Below, piece after piece: positions 55,195-63,662 of a stretch of 64,000 bases of DNA. The notes beneath the pieces were generated by a model. That model was not told the origin of the DNA and ran no database searches. It saw nothing but the letters and a program-made list of their open reading frames with translations. This DNA is from Marinobacter segnicrescens (GTDB lineage Bacteria; Pseudomonadota; Gammaproteobacteria; Pseudomonadales; Oleiphilaceae). Position 1 is the stretch's first letter. Each line of letters opens with the position of its first letter. The stretch lies in the NCBI RefSeq assembly GCF_900111555.1, contig NZ_FOHZ01000006.1:143303-207302 (forward strand), read 5' to 3'. Position numbers and translations under genes: made by a program.

Positions 55195-57059
55195 CGTGGC
55201 GCGCGCGCCTACGGTATGAGCCCGAATGGTACGAGTTCGAGCGATGGCCGTTTGTGGATAGCCAGTCGATGCCCGCGGAACAGCGTCGCCAGTATCTCAC
55301 CAACGTACGGATCGTTGCGGCCGTGCTGGATGGTCGAGCCCTCAAGTTGGTTGCCGCAGACCATAACGTGTCCCCCGCTCGGGTCACCCAACTGATGAAT
55401 CGGTGCCTGGCCGGGGACGAAGATGCACCACCAGCCCTTACCCAGGGGCTCATCCCATACCAGCGCGTGGGACCAGACAAGCGTAGGGCCGCGCTGGGGA
55501 CCCTGACGCAGCCTTCCGGTGCCCGGTGTGGGTTTCGGTATCTGTTGGAGGTTGTCCCCGGGTTGGAAGATCACTTGCTGGCTCAGATCCGAGGGGCCAC
55601 CCGTCGCAACCGGCGCGGTCAGAACCTGACGCCTCGTCGCTTCCACGCCAGTTTTATCACCTACCTGAACACGCTGGACTGGCCAAAGGACACCTACCCC
55701 TTTACGACGGTCTCCCGCGGGTCGGAAGCCTGTCGACGTTTCCTGAAGCGTACCCTGATGGATCTGCAAATGCCCCGGGACCATCCTCGGGTCATAGGCT
55801 CCAAAATGACACCCGTTCGTGGGTTCCAGGAGATACACATCGACGAGGCGCACGTCGACTGTAAGGGGGCGGCGGCCGTGGTCCTTCACGATCAGATGAG
55901 CCCTGTTCGCCTTGGTCGGATTTCTCTGCTTCTCGCCCGGGATGTCGGCACGGGCTGTTACCTGGCCGGCACCATAGCGCTCTCCGCGCATCCCAATTCC
56001 GCGGATGTGCTGGCATTATTGGAACAACTCATACAACCGTGGGAACCGATGGTACTTACCGCTCCCGGGCTCTCCTATGGTGCTGAGGCCGGTTTCCCGT
56101 CCGCCCTCGACGAGACCTTTTGCCGACCCGCCTTCGGAATCGTACGACTGGATAACGCCCTGGCCCATCTGTCCCATCAGGTCCGGCGCATGGTCTGTGA
56201 TCACCTCGGCGCAACCGCCAATTTCGGCTTGCCCAAGAACCCCAAGGCCCGGGCGTTGATTGAGCAGGCGTTTCGTCGTCTGAACATAGACATTCATCGC
56301 TTCCCTTCGACCACCGGCAGTCACCCCACCGACCCGTTACGAGAACCCGCAAAGTTACAAAAAGCGCCCCCCTTCGTGTCCTTGCGCGCCCTCGAAGAGG
56401 TGATCAGCGTATTGCTCACCGAATACAATCTGAGCCCACTCGCCAATCTGGGTGCGGTCACGCCATTGGAGCAGATGCAGTACCAGATGATGAATCACTT
56501 ACTGCCGCTTCGGGCGGGGACCCTTGGTCCAGGACTCGGCCCCTACCAACGCAGTCAAACCGTCACGGTTCGCAAGGGATTTAAAGCTGACGCACCCCGC
56601 GTTAATTTCGAGGGGTGTCAATACACCGGCGTTGCCTTAAATGATGGACGATTGATTAACCAGAGAGTCACTATTGTTTTCGATATTCGGGACATTCGAA
56701 CGCTTCAAGTGACGACGCCGGAGGGGCGCCCCCTCGGCGCCGTCACGGCGCCCCATACCTGGATGCGCTTTGCGCACTCCGTGTCTCTCCGTAAGCGGAT
56801 TAACCATCTGGTCCGGGAAAACGTCTTCTCTGCCAGGGACCCGCTGGGCGATTGGTTCCAGTACACCATGGCGCACCGGCATTTGCCGAAAGAGGCTCTG
56901 ACATTGGTACGGCTGGAGAAGCTGATGCCCAACGAAGATCGTTTACCAATGGAACAATCCATAGACCCTCCGACGCCTAAGGAGACCAACCCGGCCTTGG
57001 CCGACGCCCTCAATCGCCTGCCCGATTGGAATCCGGACATGGCGAAGAAGCGAAGGTGA
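55185..57059 (+). CDS. tnsB: TnsB-like DDE transposase
   Basis: 624 residues. Putative DDE residues: D220 (EIHIDEAHVD), D323 (GIVRLDNALAHLS) and E360 (ARALIEQAFRRLN), in a Mu/IS481-type rve-like fold, with N-terminal DNA-binding helices before about 150 and a beta-barrel-like C-terminus (QYTGVALNDGRLI). It joins 3' transposon ends to target DNA and binds end repeats. Two small genes flank it (tnsA overlap, tnsC after 7 bases). Confidence 0.85.
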   Translation: MVLTWRARLRYEPEWYEFERWPFVDSQSMPAEQRRQYLTNVRIVAAVLDGRALKLVAADHNVSPARVTQLMNRCLAGDEDAPPALTQGLIPYQRVGPDKRRAALGTLTQPSGARCGFRYLLEVVPGLEDHLLAQIRGATRRNRRGQNLTPRRFHASFITYLNTLDWPKDTYPFTTVSRGSEACRRFLKRTLMDLQMPRDHPRVIGSKMTPVRGFQEIHIDEAHVDCKGAAAVVLHDQMSPVRLGRISLLLARDVGTGCYLAGTIALSAHPNSADVLALLEQLIQPWEPMVLTAPGLSYGAEAGFPSALDETFCRPAFGIVRLDNALAHLSHQVRRMVCDHLGATANFGLPKNPKARALIEQAFRRLNIDIHRFPSTTGSHPTDPLREPAKLQKAPPFVSLRALEEVISVLLTEYNLSPLANLGAVTPLEQMQYQMMNHLLPLRAGTLGPGLGPYQRSQTVTVRKGFKADAPRVNFEGCQYTGVALNDGRLINQRVTIVFDIRDIRTLQVTTPEGRPLGAVTAPHTWMRFAHSVSLRKRINHLVRENVFSARDPLGDWFQYTMAHRHLPKEALTLVRLEKLMPNEDRLPMEQSIDPPTPKETNPALADALNRLPDWNPDMAKKRR

Positions 57060-57066
57060 TTTCACC

Positions 57067-58017
57067 ATGTCCGTAGCTTCAATGCTTGAAGATGCCAGCA
57101 CTTTTTGGATACCGACTCCAATGGCCCAGGCCCTCGCAAACCGGGTCGAGGCCTGGGTGCGATGTGGCCACACCGGCGGGCTCATCATTGGGGAAGCACG
57201 CTTGGGGAAAACCAAAGCCGTCAAAGCGCTGCAACATCAGCTGAAGAACCGAAGCGGACAGCCCATCCGGGTGTTGTACACGCATTATGGACTACGCGAT
57301 GTGGAGACGATTCGAGCGGTGTTCGCCAAGGTGGCACGTGCGCTGGATTTTGAGGTGAAACGAAAAACCGCGGATGTTCTGTTAGAAAACATCGTGATCC
57401 GGCTCGCGGACGCGGCCCAGGCAAACGATACCCGTCAAGTGGTATTAATTGTCGATGAAGCGCAACTTTTGACCATTGCGCAGCTCAATGCGTTTGCCGA
57501 GATTTACAATGACCTGGTCAACCTGCACATCAATTGCTCTGTGTTCTTTATTGCGAACCAGGATCAGTTCCATACCCTGGGCAAAGCGTTGCTGCGCGCA
57601 GAAAATCGCTACTTACGAGAGCGGTTCTTTAACAATTTCGACTACTTCTACGGGATTCGGTCTGAAGAGGAGCTCAAAGCCTGTCTTCATGAATACGACA
57701 GCCTGATCGTTTCCGAGGCTTCGTCGATCTGTGCCACTGAATATTTTTGCCCGACGCTTTATCACCAGGGCTGGCGGTTGGCCAATATTGCGCCCCTTTA
57801 TTGGCGCCATTACCGCGAGCGATACGGTATCCCTTTAGGGTTGAACTCTTGGGGGATGGCCCAGTTTACGAGAGCCACGAACCTTCTCTTCATGGACTAC
57901 CTGCCGGGCTGCAACGATAAAACCGACCAGGTCCTTATGGAGGCCTGTGTGATTAAAAGCCTCGAGGGGGCTGGTATAGCGCCCAGTTTAGTGTCTCTGG
58001 TGGGTGCCTCAGGATGA
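57067..58017 (+). CDS. tnsC: TnsC/TniB-like AAA+ ATPase
   Basis: 316 residues. Walker A GEARLGKT (42-49), Walker B VVLIVDEAQLLT (D130, E131), and a downstream FIANQDQFHTLGKALLRAE sensor-like block. It links target selection by TniQ to TnsB. The gene starts 7 bases after tnsB. Confidence 0.87.
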   Translation: MSVASMLEDASTFWIPTPMAQALANRVEAWVRCGHTGGLIIGEARLGKTKAVKALQHQLKNRSGQPIRVLYTHYGLRDVETIRAVFAKVARALDFEVKRKTADVLLENIVIRLADAAQANDTRQVVLIVDEAQLLTIAQLNAFAEIYNDLVNLHINCSVFFIANQDQFHTLGKALLRAENRYLRERFFNNFDYFYGIRSEEELKACLHEYDSLIVSEASSICATEYFCPTLYHQGWRLANIAPLYWRHYRERYGIPLGLNSWGMAQFTRATNLLFMDYLPGCNDKTDQVLMEACVIKSLEGAGIAPSLVSLVGASG

Positions 58018-58038
58018 TCCAGAAAGAAGGACGGTATC

Positions 58039-59595
58039 ATGGGCTATAAAATGAATGAAGGCTTGCTCTGGGCAAAGCCCTTGGAGAGTTCTTATGGTTA
58101 TGCGCGCCGCTTGATGGCGGCAAACCCGGGTCTGAGTCTTCGTGAACTCAGGCAAGCTTTACCTGATTTGCCATTTATCGGCTCTCAGTGCCCCTTATGT
58201 GCTGATCACCTGTTTCATACTGCTGTCTACCGGCTTCCCAGTTTGACGCATTGCCCCATTCATCACTGCGAGCTCGGTTCCTCATGCCCAAAGTGCCACC
58301 TATCGTGGGGCCGGCCATTTAGGTCCCGTTCCCCAGTTTGCGACAAGTGTGGCGTTTTGCCCAAAGCGCTTTGGGGCAAGACCCAAATGAAACGTCGACA
58401 TCTTCGTAAACTCCGGTGGCTGACGCGCTGGGTCGATCGTTGTGAAATGCAAAAGACGAACTACACCTACGTCAGTTTATGCGATATCCATAGTCGAGTA
58501 GGCACTCGAGCCGTTGGAGAACACCAGAGCTTTTTCGAACCGAATAGTCGCGACAAGTATTACTTGGCTTTTGAATGTCAACGTGCCGGAGGTATCAACC
58601 AGGATCGGCTGAATCGCATGCACATCATGACGTACGATCGACCTCTGAAATCTCGAACCTCCAACCTGCGACCGTGGCCTGAAATTAAAGAAGAGCATGC
58701 AACCCGTCGGCAAAACCGCGAAAGCAAGGAACACATCCATAGGCGAGAACTCCGTGAGGCCGAAATGGTCTCCCTCATCACCCTCGCTCTGCGAAGAATT
58801 CTGCGCTGGCAACGGCACACCACAGGGATGGAACATCGACTTACTTGGTCCGAGCTTCAGAACGTGCGCCCTGAGGCTATTCGTGAAGGGGAACCGCCAT
58901 GTGATTTATGCATGGCGTTCAGTTTCTGGTGTTGTCTGATCAACCAGAAATTTACCGAAAAGCCTGCGCATTTCGATACCCGCGCCGCTCATGAGTTGTT
59001 TCGGTTTGCAAACTATCGTCAGGTGCCCAATGTCCCGGCGGGGTTTTTTATAGAGGACCGCGAGTTTGCAACCTGGCGGCCATCCGTTAACTTTGAACGT
59101 TGGCTTTTTTTACGGGCGTTAGAGAATGCGTTTGCCGAATTCATCGCCCTGGCCAAATGGCTTTTCACGAAAACCGCCAACGACAAGGTGCGTTTCAAAG
59201 CAACCGGCTACCATGGTGTGGATCATACGTTCGAATACCCCCGCCATCCGTCTCAGATTCTCGAAACCCGCGTTGAGGACCGCCATTTGGTTGCCCGATA
59301 TTGGTCTGATTCGCCGCTATATAACATCCAGCTAGATGAGGACGTTCTTAACCGAGTTCGACGTTGCCGCGGGGTTTCACCGTCTGATTGGTCCTTTATG
59401 GGGGTTGTTGAGCCCGACCCCCATGAGCTACATCAAGCTCAGACCAGCGCGTTGCTCAGATGCGAGGAGCACCCTTCGCGCTGGCTTTTCTCGCCTTGGA
59501 TCGAGCGTTCCGATGAGGGCTATTTCGACTACGCGTGCTATCTATTGGACTTTGAAGTGCTACGAAGCAGTAACACTATTCTGGACGACCAGTAA
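58039..59595 (+). CDS. tniQ: TniQ/TnsD-like target-selection protein
   Basis: 518 residues. The N-terminus has a TniQ zinc-binding set: QCPLCADH (C51, C54), THCPIHHC (C72), SSCPKCHL (C83, C86) and VCDKCGVL (C101, C104). The long C-terminal part (about 300 residues) is large enough to read DNA as TnsD does, so the element probably has a fixed attachment site. The target cannot be inferred from the window. Lower GC than tnsB. GAAAGAAGGA upstream of the ATG. Confidence 0.82.
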   Translation: MGYKMNEGLLWAKPLESSYGYARRLMAANPGLSLRELRQALPDLPFIGSQCPLCADHLFHTAVYRLPSLTHCPIHHCELGSSCPKCHLSWGRPFRSRSPVCDKCGVLPKALWGKTQMKRRHLRKLRWLTRWVDRCEMQKTNYTYVSLCDIHSRVGTRAVGEHQSFFEPNSRDKYYLAFECQRAGGINQDRLNRMHIMTYDRPLKSRTSNLRPWPEIKEEHATRRQNRESKEHIHRRELREAEMVSLITLALRRILRWQRHTTGMEHRLTWSELQNVRPEAIREGEPPCDLCMAFSFWCCLINQKFTEKPAHFDTRAAHELFRFANYRQVPNVPAGFFIEDREFATWRPSVNFERWLFLRALENAFAEFIALAKWLFTKTANDKVRFKATGYHGVDHTFEYPRHPSQILETRVEDRHLVARYWSDSPLYNIQLDEDVLNRVRRCRGVSPSDWSFMGVVEPDPHELHQAQTSALLRCEEHPSRWLFSPWIERSDEGYFDYACYLLDFEVLRSSNTILDDQ

Positions 59596-59999
59596 GGGTC
59601 ATACAATGTCGGGCCATTTCTCGCGAAGCGTTTCATCTGTCGCCGTGCCTGCACGTACGAGATCGGGTTTCTCAAACAAAGTCTCACTTGATGAAAGCTA
59701 CTAGGTATTCCAGAGCGTAGATTGTGGTTCGACCAATCCAGAACGCTTCATTCGCAAGTGGCTCCCGTTCTTCCATCAGCCAGTCTCAGTTAGCGGTCGT
59801 ACTTTCACGGGCAATTTTTTTCACTTTTGACCTGAAAGGTGATTTGGCTCATCCATTTGTCGATGCCTTGGAACCCAGTCGCCTACTTCCCATAGGGCGC
59901 ATAGCGGACTATCCCACTCGCCAGCCCGGACAACCCTTCCATTGAGACGGCGATCTGAGAGTGTAACAGTGATTGCATAATGACTTTGCTACCCGCCAT
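59596..59999. other. Gene-poor stretch after tniQ
   Basis: About 400 bases with no convincing gene. It holds a GTG-started plus-strand frame of 73 codons (59724-59945) and a short minus-strand frame of 30 codons (59684-59776), neither with a recognisable motif. It could contain the other transposon end, but I found no repeats matching those at 45880. Confidence 0.4.
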
Positions 60000-60404
60000 T
60001 CAGACTGACGCTGAGCGGATTCTGTTAACCATATCTGAAAAGGCTGCAATGCTCGGATCATCAAGCAGGTGCACCCGGATAGAATTGTCCTTCAGTCCCC
60101 ACATGGTGACTGGCTTTTTGAACCACTCGTCCGCCAGCAACTCATGGCCAGCGGGTGTCAGATATACCAAGCCTTTATGCAGGGCCAGTAGCAAGCCAAC
60201 CCGATCTACGACATCCGAAGGCAGCTTTACCAGCTCACCGACTGCTATCTGCGACTTCCAGTTGCGCAACGTTTCAGTGGAGACGCCCAGCAAGCAACTC
60301 AACTCTGAATCAGTGAAGTCCCACTGCTCCCGACGATCCAGCAGCCAGCGAAGGCCGGCGTCGCCGTGCTGATCTGTAAGGTTTGGTTGTTCATCCCCAA
60401 TCAA
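60000..60404 (-). CDS. Xre/MbcA/ParS-type antitoxin-like protein, no toxin visible
   Basis: 134 residues. Residues about 20-60 form a helix-turn-helix (FTDSELSCLLGVSTETLRNW) and the rest resembles the MbcA/ParS toxin-binding domain (VDRVGLLLALHKGLVYLTPA, then VTMWGLKDNSIRVHLLDDP). Such proteins usually precede a RES-domain toxin. Here no RES gene lies behind it on the same strand. Start is TTG at 60404 with GGAG 7 bases upstream, as an in-frame stop lies just before it. Confidence 0.6.
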   Translation of the reverse strand: MIGDEQPNLTDQHGDAGLRWLLDRREQWDFTDSELSCLLGVSTETLRNWKSQIAVGELVKLPSDVVDRVGLLLALHKGLVYLTPAGHELLADEWFKKPVTMWGLKDNSIRVHLLDDPSIAAFSDMVNRIRSASV

Positions 60405-60438
60405 TGAAAGGCTCCATTCTCTGAGTCTTTATCAATAC

Positions 60439-61104
60439 CTAATCTGCCGCAAGAACTTCGGCTTCCGCAACAGGCGCCAGGTCCTTCGTACTCCTGACCG
60501 GCTCACACACCAGTGGCGCCGGTATATGCGTTTTCATCAAATGCGCAAAGGCGTCCGTGTGATGAAAATCCGGATCCAGCCACAGATCAAAGTCCCTCGG
60601 CCTCAGCATCAAAGGAATGCTCTTCGGATGGATGTGACTGAACCGTGGGTGAGGCGGCAGCGTGATCACAGTGAAGGAGCTTACCTGGTCCTCCCCAAAG
60701 TGCCAGGATTGCCATAACCCGGCCAGAGCCGTGGCTTCCCGCTCGGGGTGTATATTATAGACCTGCTTTCCCTGCCACTCGTGGAACGCGCTGACAGGGA
60801 CAATGCAGCGGTGGGAGGGATAGACCTTCTTCCAGAGCGGGCTGGAAGCGAGCCGGTCACTGCGTGCGTTGAAGGTGTGAAATTTCGGGTTTGGCCGGTA
60901 GCCATGCCCCTCCGGACGGGGCTCGATCAGCAATGACCAGATACCGGGCTCCAGATAACGGTCACCACCAGCCTCAATCACGAATTCGCCGATACCGCCA
61001 GGTGGCACATTCAGCTGAGGGCGCGGCGCAATACCTGGCAGACCAAGTTGCCCCATCAGCTCCTGGACCTCAGGTGAATCAGTCACATTGTAGCGCCCGC
61101 ACAT
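60439..61104 (-). CDS. SRAP-domain protein (YedK/HMCES family)
   Basis: 222 residues starting MCGRYNVTD, where Cys2 is the residue that crosslinks to abasic sites in single-stranded DNA. The catalytic set includes N-terminal C2, the GRSD-like FHTFNARSDRLASSPLWKK, H of VSAFHEWQG and FSHIHPKSIPLMLRPRD. SRAP proteins shield abasic sites during replication. The ATG at 61104 is preceded by GGGAGG; the frame extends six codons upstream without a site. It lies next to umuC, also SOS-type. Confidence 0.9.
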   Translation of the reverse strand: MCGRYNVTDSPEVQELMGQLGLPGIAPRPQLNVPPGGIGEFVIEAGGDRYLEPGIWSLLIEPRPEGHGYRPNPKFHTFNARSDRLASSPLWKKVYPSHRCIVPVSAFHEWQGKQVYNIHPEREATALAGLWQSWHFGEDQVSSFTVITLPPHPRFSHIHPKSIPLMLRPRDFDLWLDPDFHHTDAFAHLMKTHIPAPLVCEPVRSTKDLAPVAEAEVLAAD

Positions 61105-61286
61105 GACAAGCCTCCCAACCACTATGTACCAAACGATCTTACGCCTGATAGGTATGAAAAGGCCATCCGCCGCCGACAGAAGCTGCTAGGATGGCATTTA
61201 TACAGTTGTCGTATCTGCTGCCATGCCTGTTCATCCGACAGTTTCTGCGCGGCAGACTTCGCGTAATCCCAAGCCATGGTTTCATC

Positions 61287-61589
61287 ATGACTACCAATCA
61301 GACCAGAACCACTCGCGTGAGCGCCCGTGTCGACCCTGAGACGCACGAACGCATTACGCGTGCGGCGGAGTTTTCCGGACGGAGTATGAACCAATTTCTG
61401 GTCGACGCCGCGACCAAAATGGCCAAGGAAGTCGTTGAGGAAGCCACAACCATTAGGCTTACGAACGAAGAGGCTGACCGTATGATGGAGGTACTCAATA
61501 ACCCCCATCCGGCTAATACTCGGCTGCGCGAGGCAGCACGTCGACATGCTGACCGAAAACATCGTCATAAGCCTCAAAAATCGAGGTAA
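61287..61589 (+). CDS. DUF1778 (TacA-type) antitoxin, orphan
   Basis: 100 residues. RVSARVDPETHERITRAAEF and SMNQFLVDAATKMAKEVV give a ribbon-helix-helix DNA-binding N-terminus, and TIRLTNEEADRMMEVLNNP is the usual DUF1778 toxin-binding helix. The partner is normally a GNAT toxin just downstream. Here the next gene downstream is umuC on the opposite strand 41 bases away, so no toxin is present. Start has a weak ribosome site. Confidence 0.75.
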   Translation: MTTNQTRTTRVSARVDPETHERITRAAEFSGRSMNQFLVDAATKMAKEVVEEATTIRLTNEEADRMMEVLNNPHPANTRLREAARRHADRKHRHKPQKSR

Positions 61590-61629
61590 TTGATTTTCTT
61601 TTTGATGGGATGACTGTGACCCAGCCATT

Positions 61630-62916
61630 TCAGTGAACGACGGGCAACTGCCGCCAATTTGTGGTGTAGGCCGGTGAGAGATGTGAACGTCGCATTGCAT
61701 AGGAATTGTTACCTGCCTGCCTTGCGGTGGTCAGGGCACCCCGGGATCGTCGATTGATCTGATCCATCAAAGCCATAAGCCTTTCGGAGCGGGTACCACC
61801 CCCAGTCTCAGCAGGCTCTGCTTCAAACAGATCCGCTTGTCGTACCGACGTAGTTACCAGTTCGCTGACAAGAACGCCCGCTTTGGCGTACTGGTATCCT
61901 TGACGGTAGATGGATCTCAATAGCTCCAACGCCTTATCCACTATGACCCGCGAATCCTGGCTCGGGGTGATGAGCCTGGTCGTGACACTCTTGGAATACT
62001 GAGGTACCTCAGGCCTGAATGGATTAGTCCGAATAAACACCATGATCTCGCCAGCGAACTGGTCGCCGCCCCTGAGCTTTTCGCATACCCGGGTGGCAAA
62101 GTGAGCGACAGCTTCTTCCAGGTCCTTCAGTTGTGACAGTGGCTGACCGAAGGATCGGGAGCACATGATCTGTTTTTTCGGTTGAGGCGCCTCATCCCAG
62201 GGTAAACAGGGAAGGCCGTTCAACTCACGGGCCGTGCGCTCCAGTACCACAGAGAACTGGTTTCGCAATGTAGCAGGGTCTACCTCCGCCAGTTGCAACG
62301 CTGTGATGATACCCATGTTTTCCAGGCGAGCCGTTATCCGGCGCCCGACACCCCACACCTCACCGACTGGGACTCTTTCCATCAGGCGCCTTTGCCTGAT
62401 TGCATCGGTCAGGTCCACAACCCCTCCGGTCGCGGAGTACTTCTTGGCGGCGAAGTTCGCCAGTTTGGCCAGGGTTCGGGTCGGCGCAATCCCGACACAG
62501 ACGGGCAGCCCGACGTTCTGGTAGACGGTGTCCTTCACCTGCCGCCCAAACTCTTCAAAGGCAACTACCCGGTTGATTCCGGTGAGATCCAGGAAGGCCT
62601 CGTCGATTGAGTACACATCCACCCGGGGCGACAATGCTTCTAGCGTAGTCATTACCCGTCGGCTCATATCGCCGTAGAGTGTGTAGTTGGACGAAAACAC
62701 CTCAATGCCGTAGCGACGAATTTCGGCTTTGATGTGGTGTATCGGCACGCCCATCTTGATACCAAGCGCCTTGGCTTCCTTCGAGCGGGCGACCACGCAG
62801 CCGTCGTTATTGGATAAGACCACGACCGGCGTGTGCCGCAGATCCGGACGGAACAGCTTCTCGCAGGAGGCGTAGAAATTGTTGCAGTCCACCAGCGCGA
62901 AAATCGATGACTTCAT
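61630..62916 (-). CDS. umuC: UmuC-like Y-family DNA polymerase V subunit
   Basis: 428 residues. FALVDCNNFYASCEKLFRP is the first palm motif, VVVLSNNDGCVVARSKEAK the second, and YSIDEAFLDLTGINR carries the catalytic D-E pair. PTRTLAKLANFAAKK and a UmuC-specific C-terminal region (ERTARELNGLPCLPWDEAP) follow. The gene copies damaged DNA when UmuD is processed. Its start overlaps the LPD1 gene by four bases. Confidence 0.92.
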   Translation of the reverse strand: MKSSIFALVDCNNFYASCEKLFRPDLRHTPVVVLSNNDGCVVARSKEAKALGIKMGVPIHHIKAEIRRYGIEVFSSNYTLYGDMSRRVMTTLEALSPRVDVYSIDEAFLDLTGINRVVAFEEFGRQVKDTVYQNVGLPVCVGIAPTRTLAKLANFAAKKYSATGGVVDLTDAIRQRRLMERVPVGEVWGVGRRITARLENMGIITALQLAEVDPATLRNQFSVVLERTARELNGLPCLPWDEAPQPKKQIMCSRSFGQPLSQLKDLEEAVAHFATRVCEKLRGGDQFAGEIMVFIRTNPFRPEVPQYSKSVTTRLITPSQDSRVIVDKALELLRSIYRQGYQYAKAGVLVSELVTTSVRQADLFEAEPAETGGGTRSERLMALMDQINRRSRGALTTARQAGNNSYAMRRSHLSPAYTTNWRQLPVVH

Positions 62917-63662
62917 CCGGCTTTGGCCTGCTGACGATAGAGGGCCTCGCCCAGCGCCTGGAAATACGCATCAAAGGCCTCATTGATGCGCTGACGCTGA
63001 ACACCTTGAGGATACAGTCCCGAGTGGGCTTCATCCGAATGAACGGTGCCGTTGACCAGAAAACGGTTGTGCGGCTCGCGGTCTTCCACAAAGGCTTCGA
63101 ACGCTCGAGCGCAGAGTTCCTCCGGCCGGGCGTAGTAGAGCACCTTCAACTTCTTGTCCGCTTGTCGGGACGCCAGGAACAGCTCGCTCGGTTGAGTCCC
63201 CTCTTCGTTCAGCAAAATGGCCTGAAAACACTCACCCAGAAGATCGTTCAATGGATGCGGTTTGCGCTGAACGCTGTCCAGCCAGGCACTCGATGCAAAC
63301 ACGGTGCTCCGGGACGACCGAAAAGCCTTGGCCCCCATATAGTGATCGAAGGCATGGAACCATTCGTGGGCCAGACTGCCGGCACCGGCATTCTTGGCGA
63401 GGGCCAGTTGACGGGTGGCTGGGATGTAGTGAGCCGCCACGCCAGGACGACCGCCAATGCCATATTGGAGACCGAGGGTGCCGCGCAGGGAGATGAGCGA
63501 TTCCGGGCCGTTCAATACCGTCATCAAATCGCATAGGGCCTGGTAGAAGCGAACGGCGGCCCGATCTCTCTCCGGCTCTGTTACCCAACGGCCCACTTCG
63601 ATACTGCGGAATTCAAATCGACGCCGGAGAGTGACGAAGGACACAGGCTGGCTGCTTGTCAT
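62913..63662 (-). CDS. LPD1-domain protein with HExxH motif, between umuD and umuC
   Basis: 249 residues. GSLAHEWFHAFDHYMG gives a zincin-type HExxH (H99, E100, H103) with D106/H107 next to it, which fits a metallopeptidase-like active site. This is the large polyvalent-protein-associated domain 1 (LPD1), known in phage and plasmid polyproteins. Here it stands alone in an SOS operon, overlapping both umuD and umuC by four bases. The third metal ligand is not identifiable. Function not established; see findings. Confidence 0.75.
   Translation of the reverse strand: MTSSQPVSFVTLRRRFEFRSIEVGRWVTEPERDRAAVRFYQALCDLMTVLNGPESLISLRGTLGLQYGIGGRPGVAAHYIPATRQLALAKNAGAGSLAHEWFHAFDHYMGAKAFRSSRSTVFASSAWLDSVQRKPHPLNDLLGECFQAILLNEEGTQPSELFLASRQADKKLKVLYYARPEELCARAFEAFVEDREPHNRFLVNGTVHSDEAHSGLYPQGVQRQRINEAFDAYFQALGEALYRQQAKAG

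Larger units (their letters stand above)
53537..59595. mobile_element. Tn7-like transposition module (recombinase plus tnsA-tnsB-tnsC-tniQ)
   Basis: The four plus-strand genes form one operon with overlaps or gaps of at most 21 bases, encoding the two strand-cutting enzymes, AAA+ regulator and target selector of a Tn7-like transposon. The island limits are uncertain: the repeats at 45880-45938 may be one end, with the integrase, Shedu-like and CBASS genes as cargo. The other end was not found. No Cas gene or CRISPR array is present, so this is not a CRISPR-guided system. Confidence 0.7.

Noticed and set aside
54490..59595. CRISPR-associated transposon (CAST)
   Set aside because: No Cas gene or repeat array found anywhere in the window; TniQ is long like TnsD, and fixed-site targeting is likelier.
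59684..59776. 30-codon minus-strand frame after tniQ
   Set aside because: Too short and without similarity to any antitoxin-linked toxin; cannot be supported.
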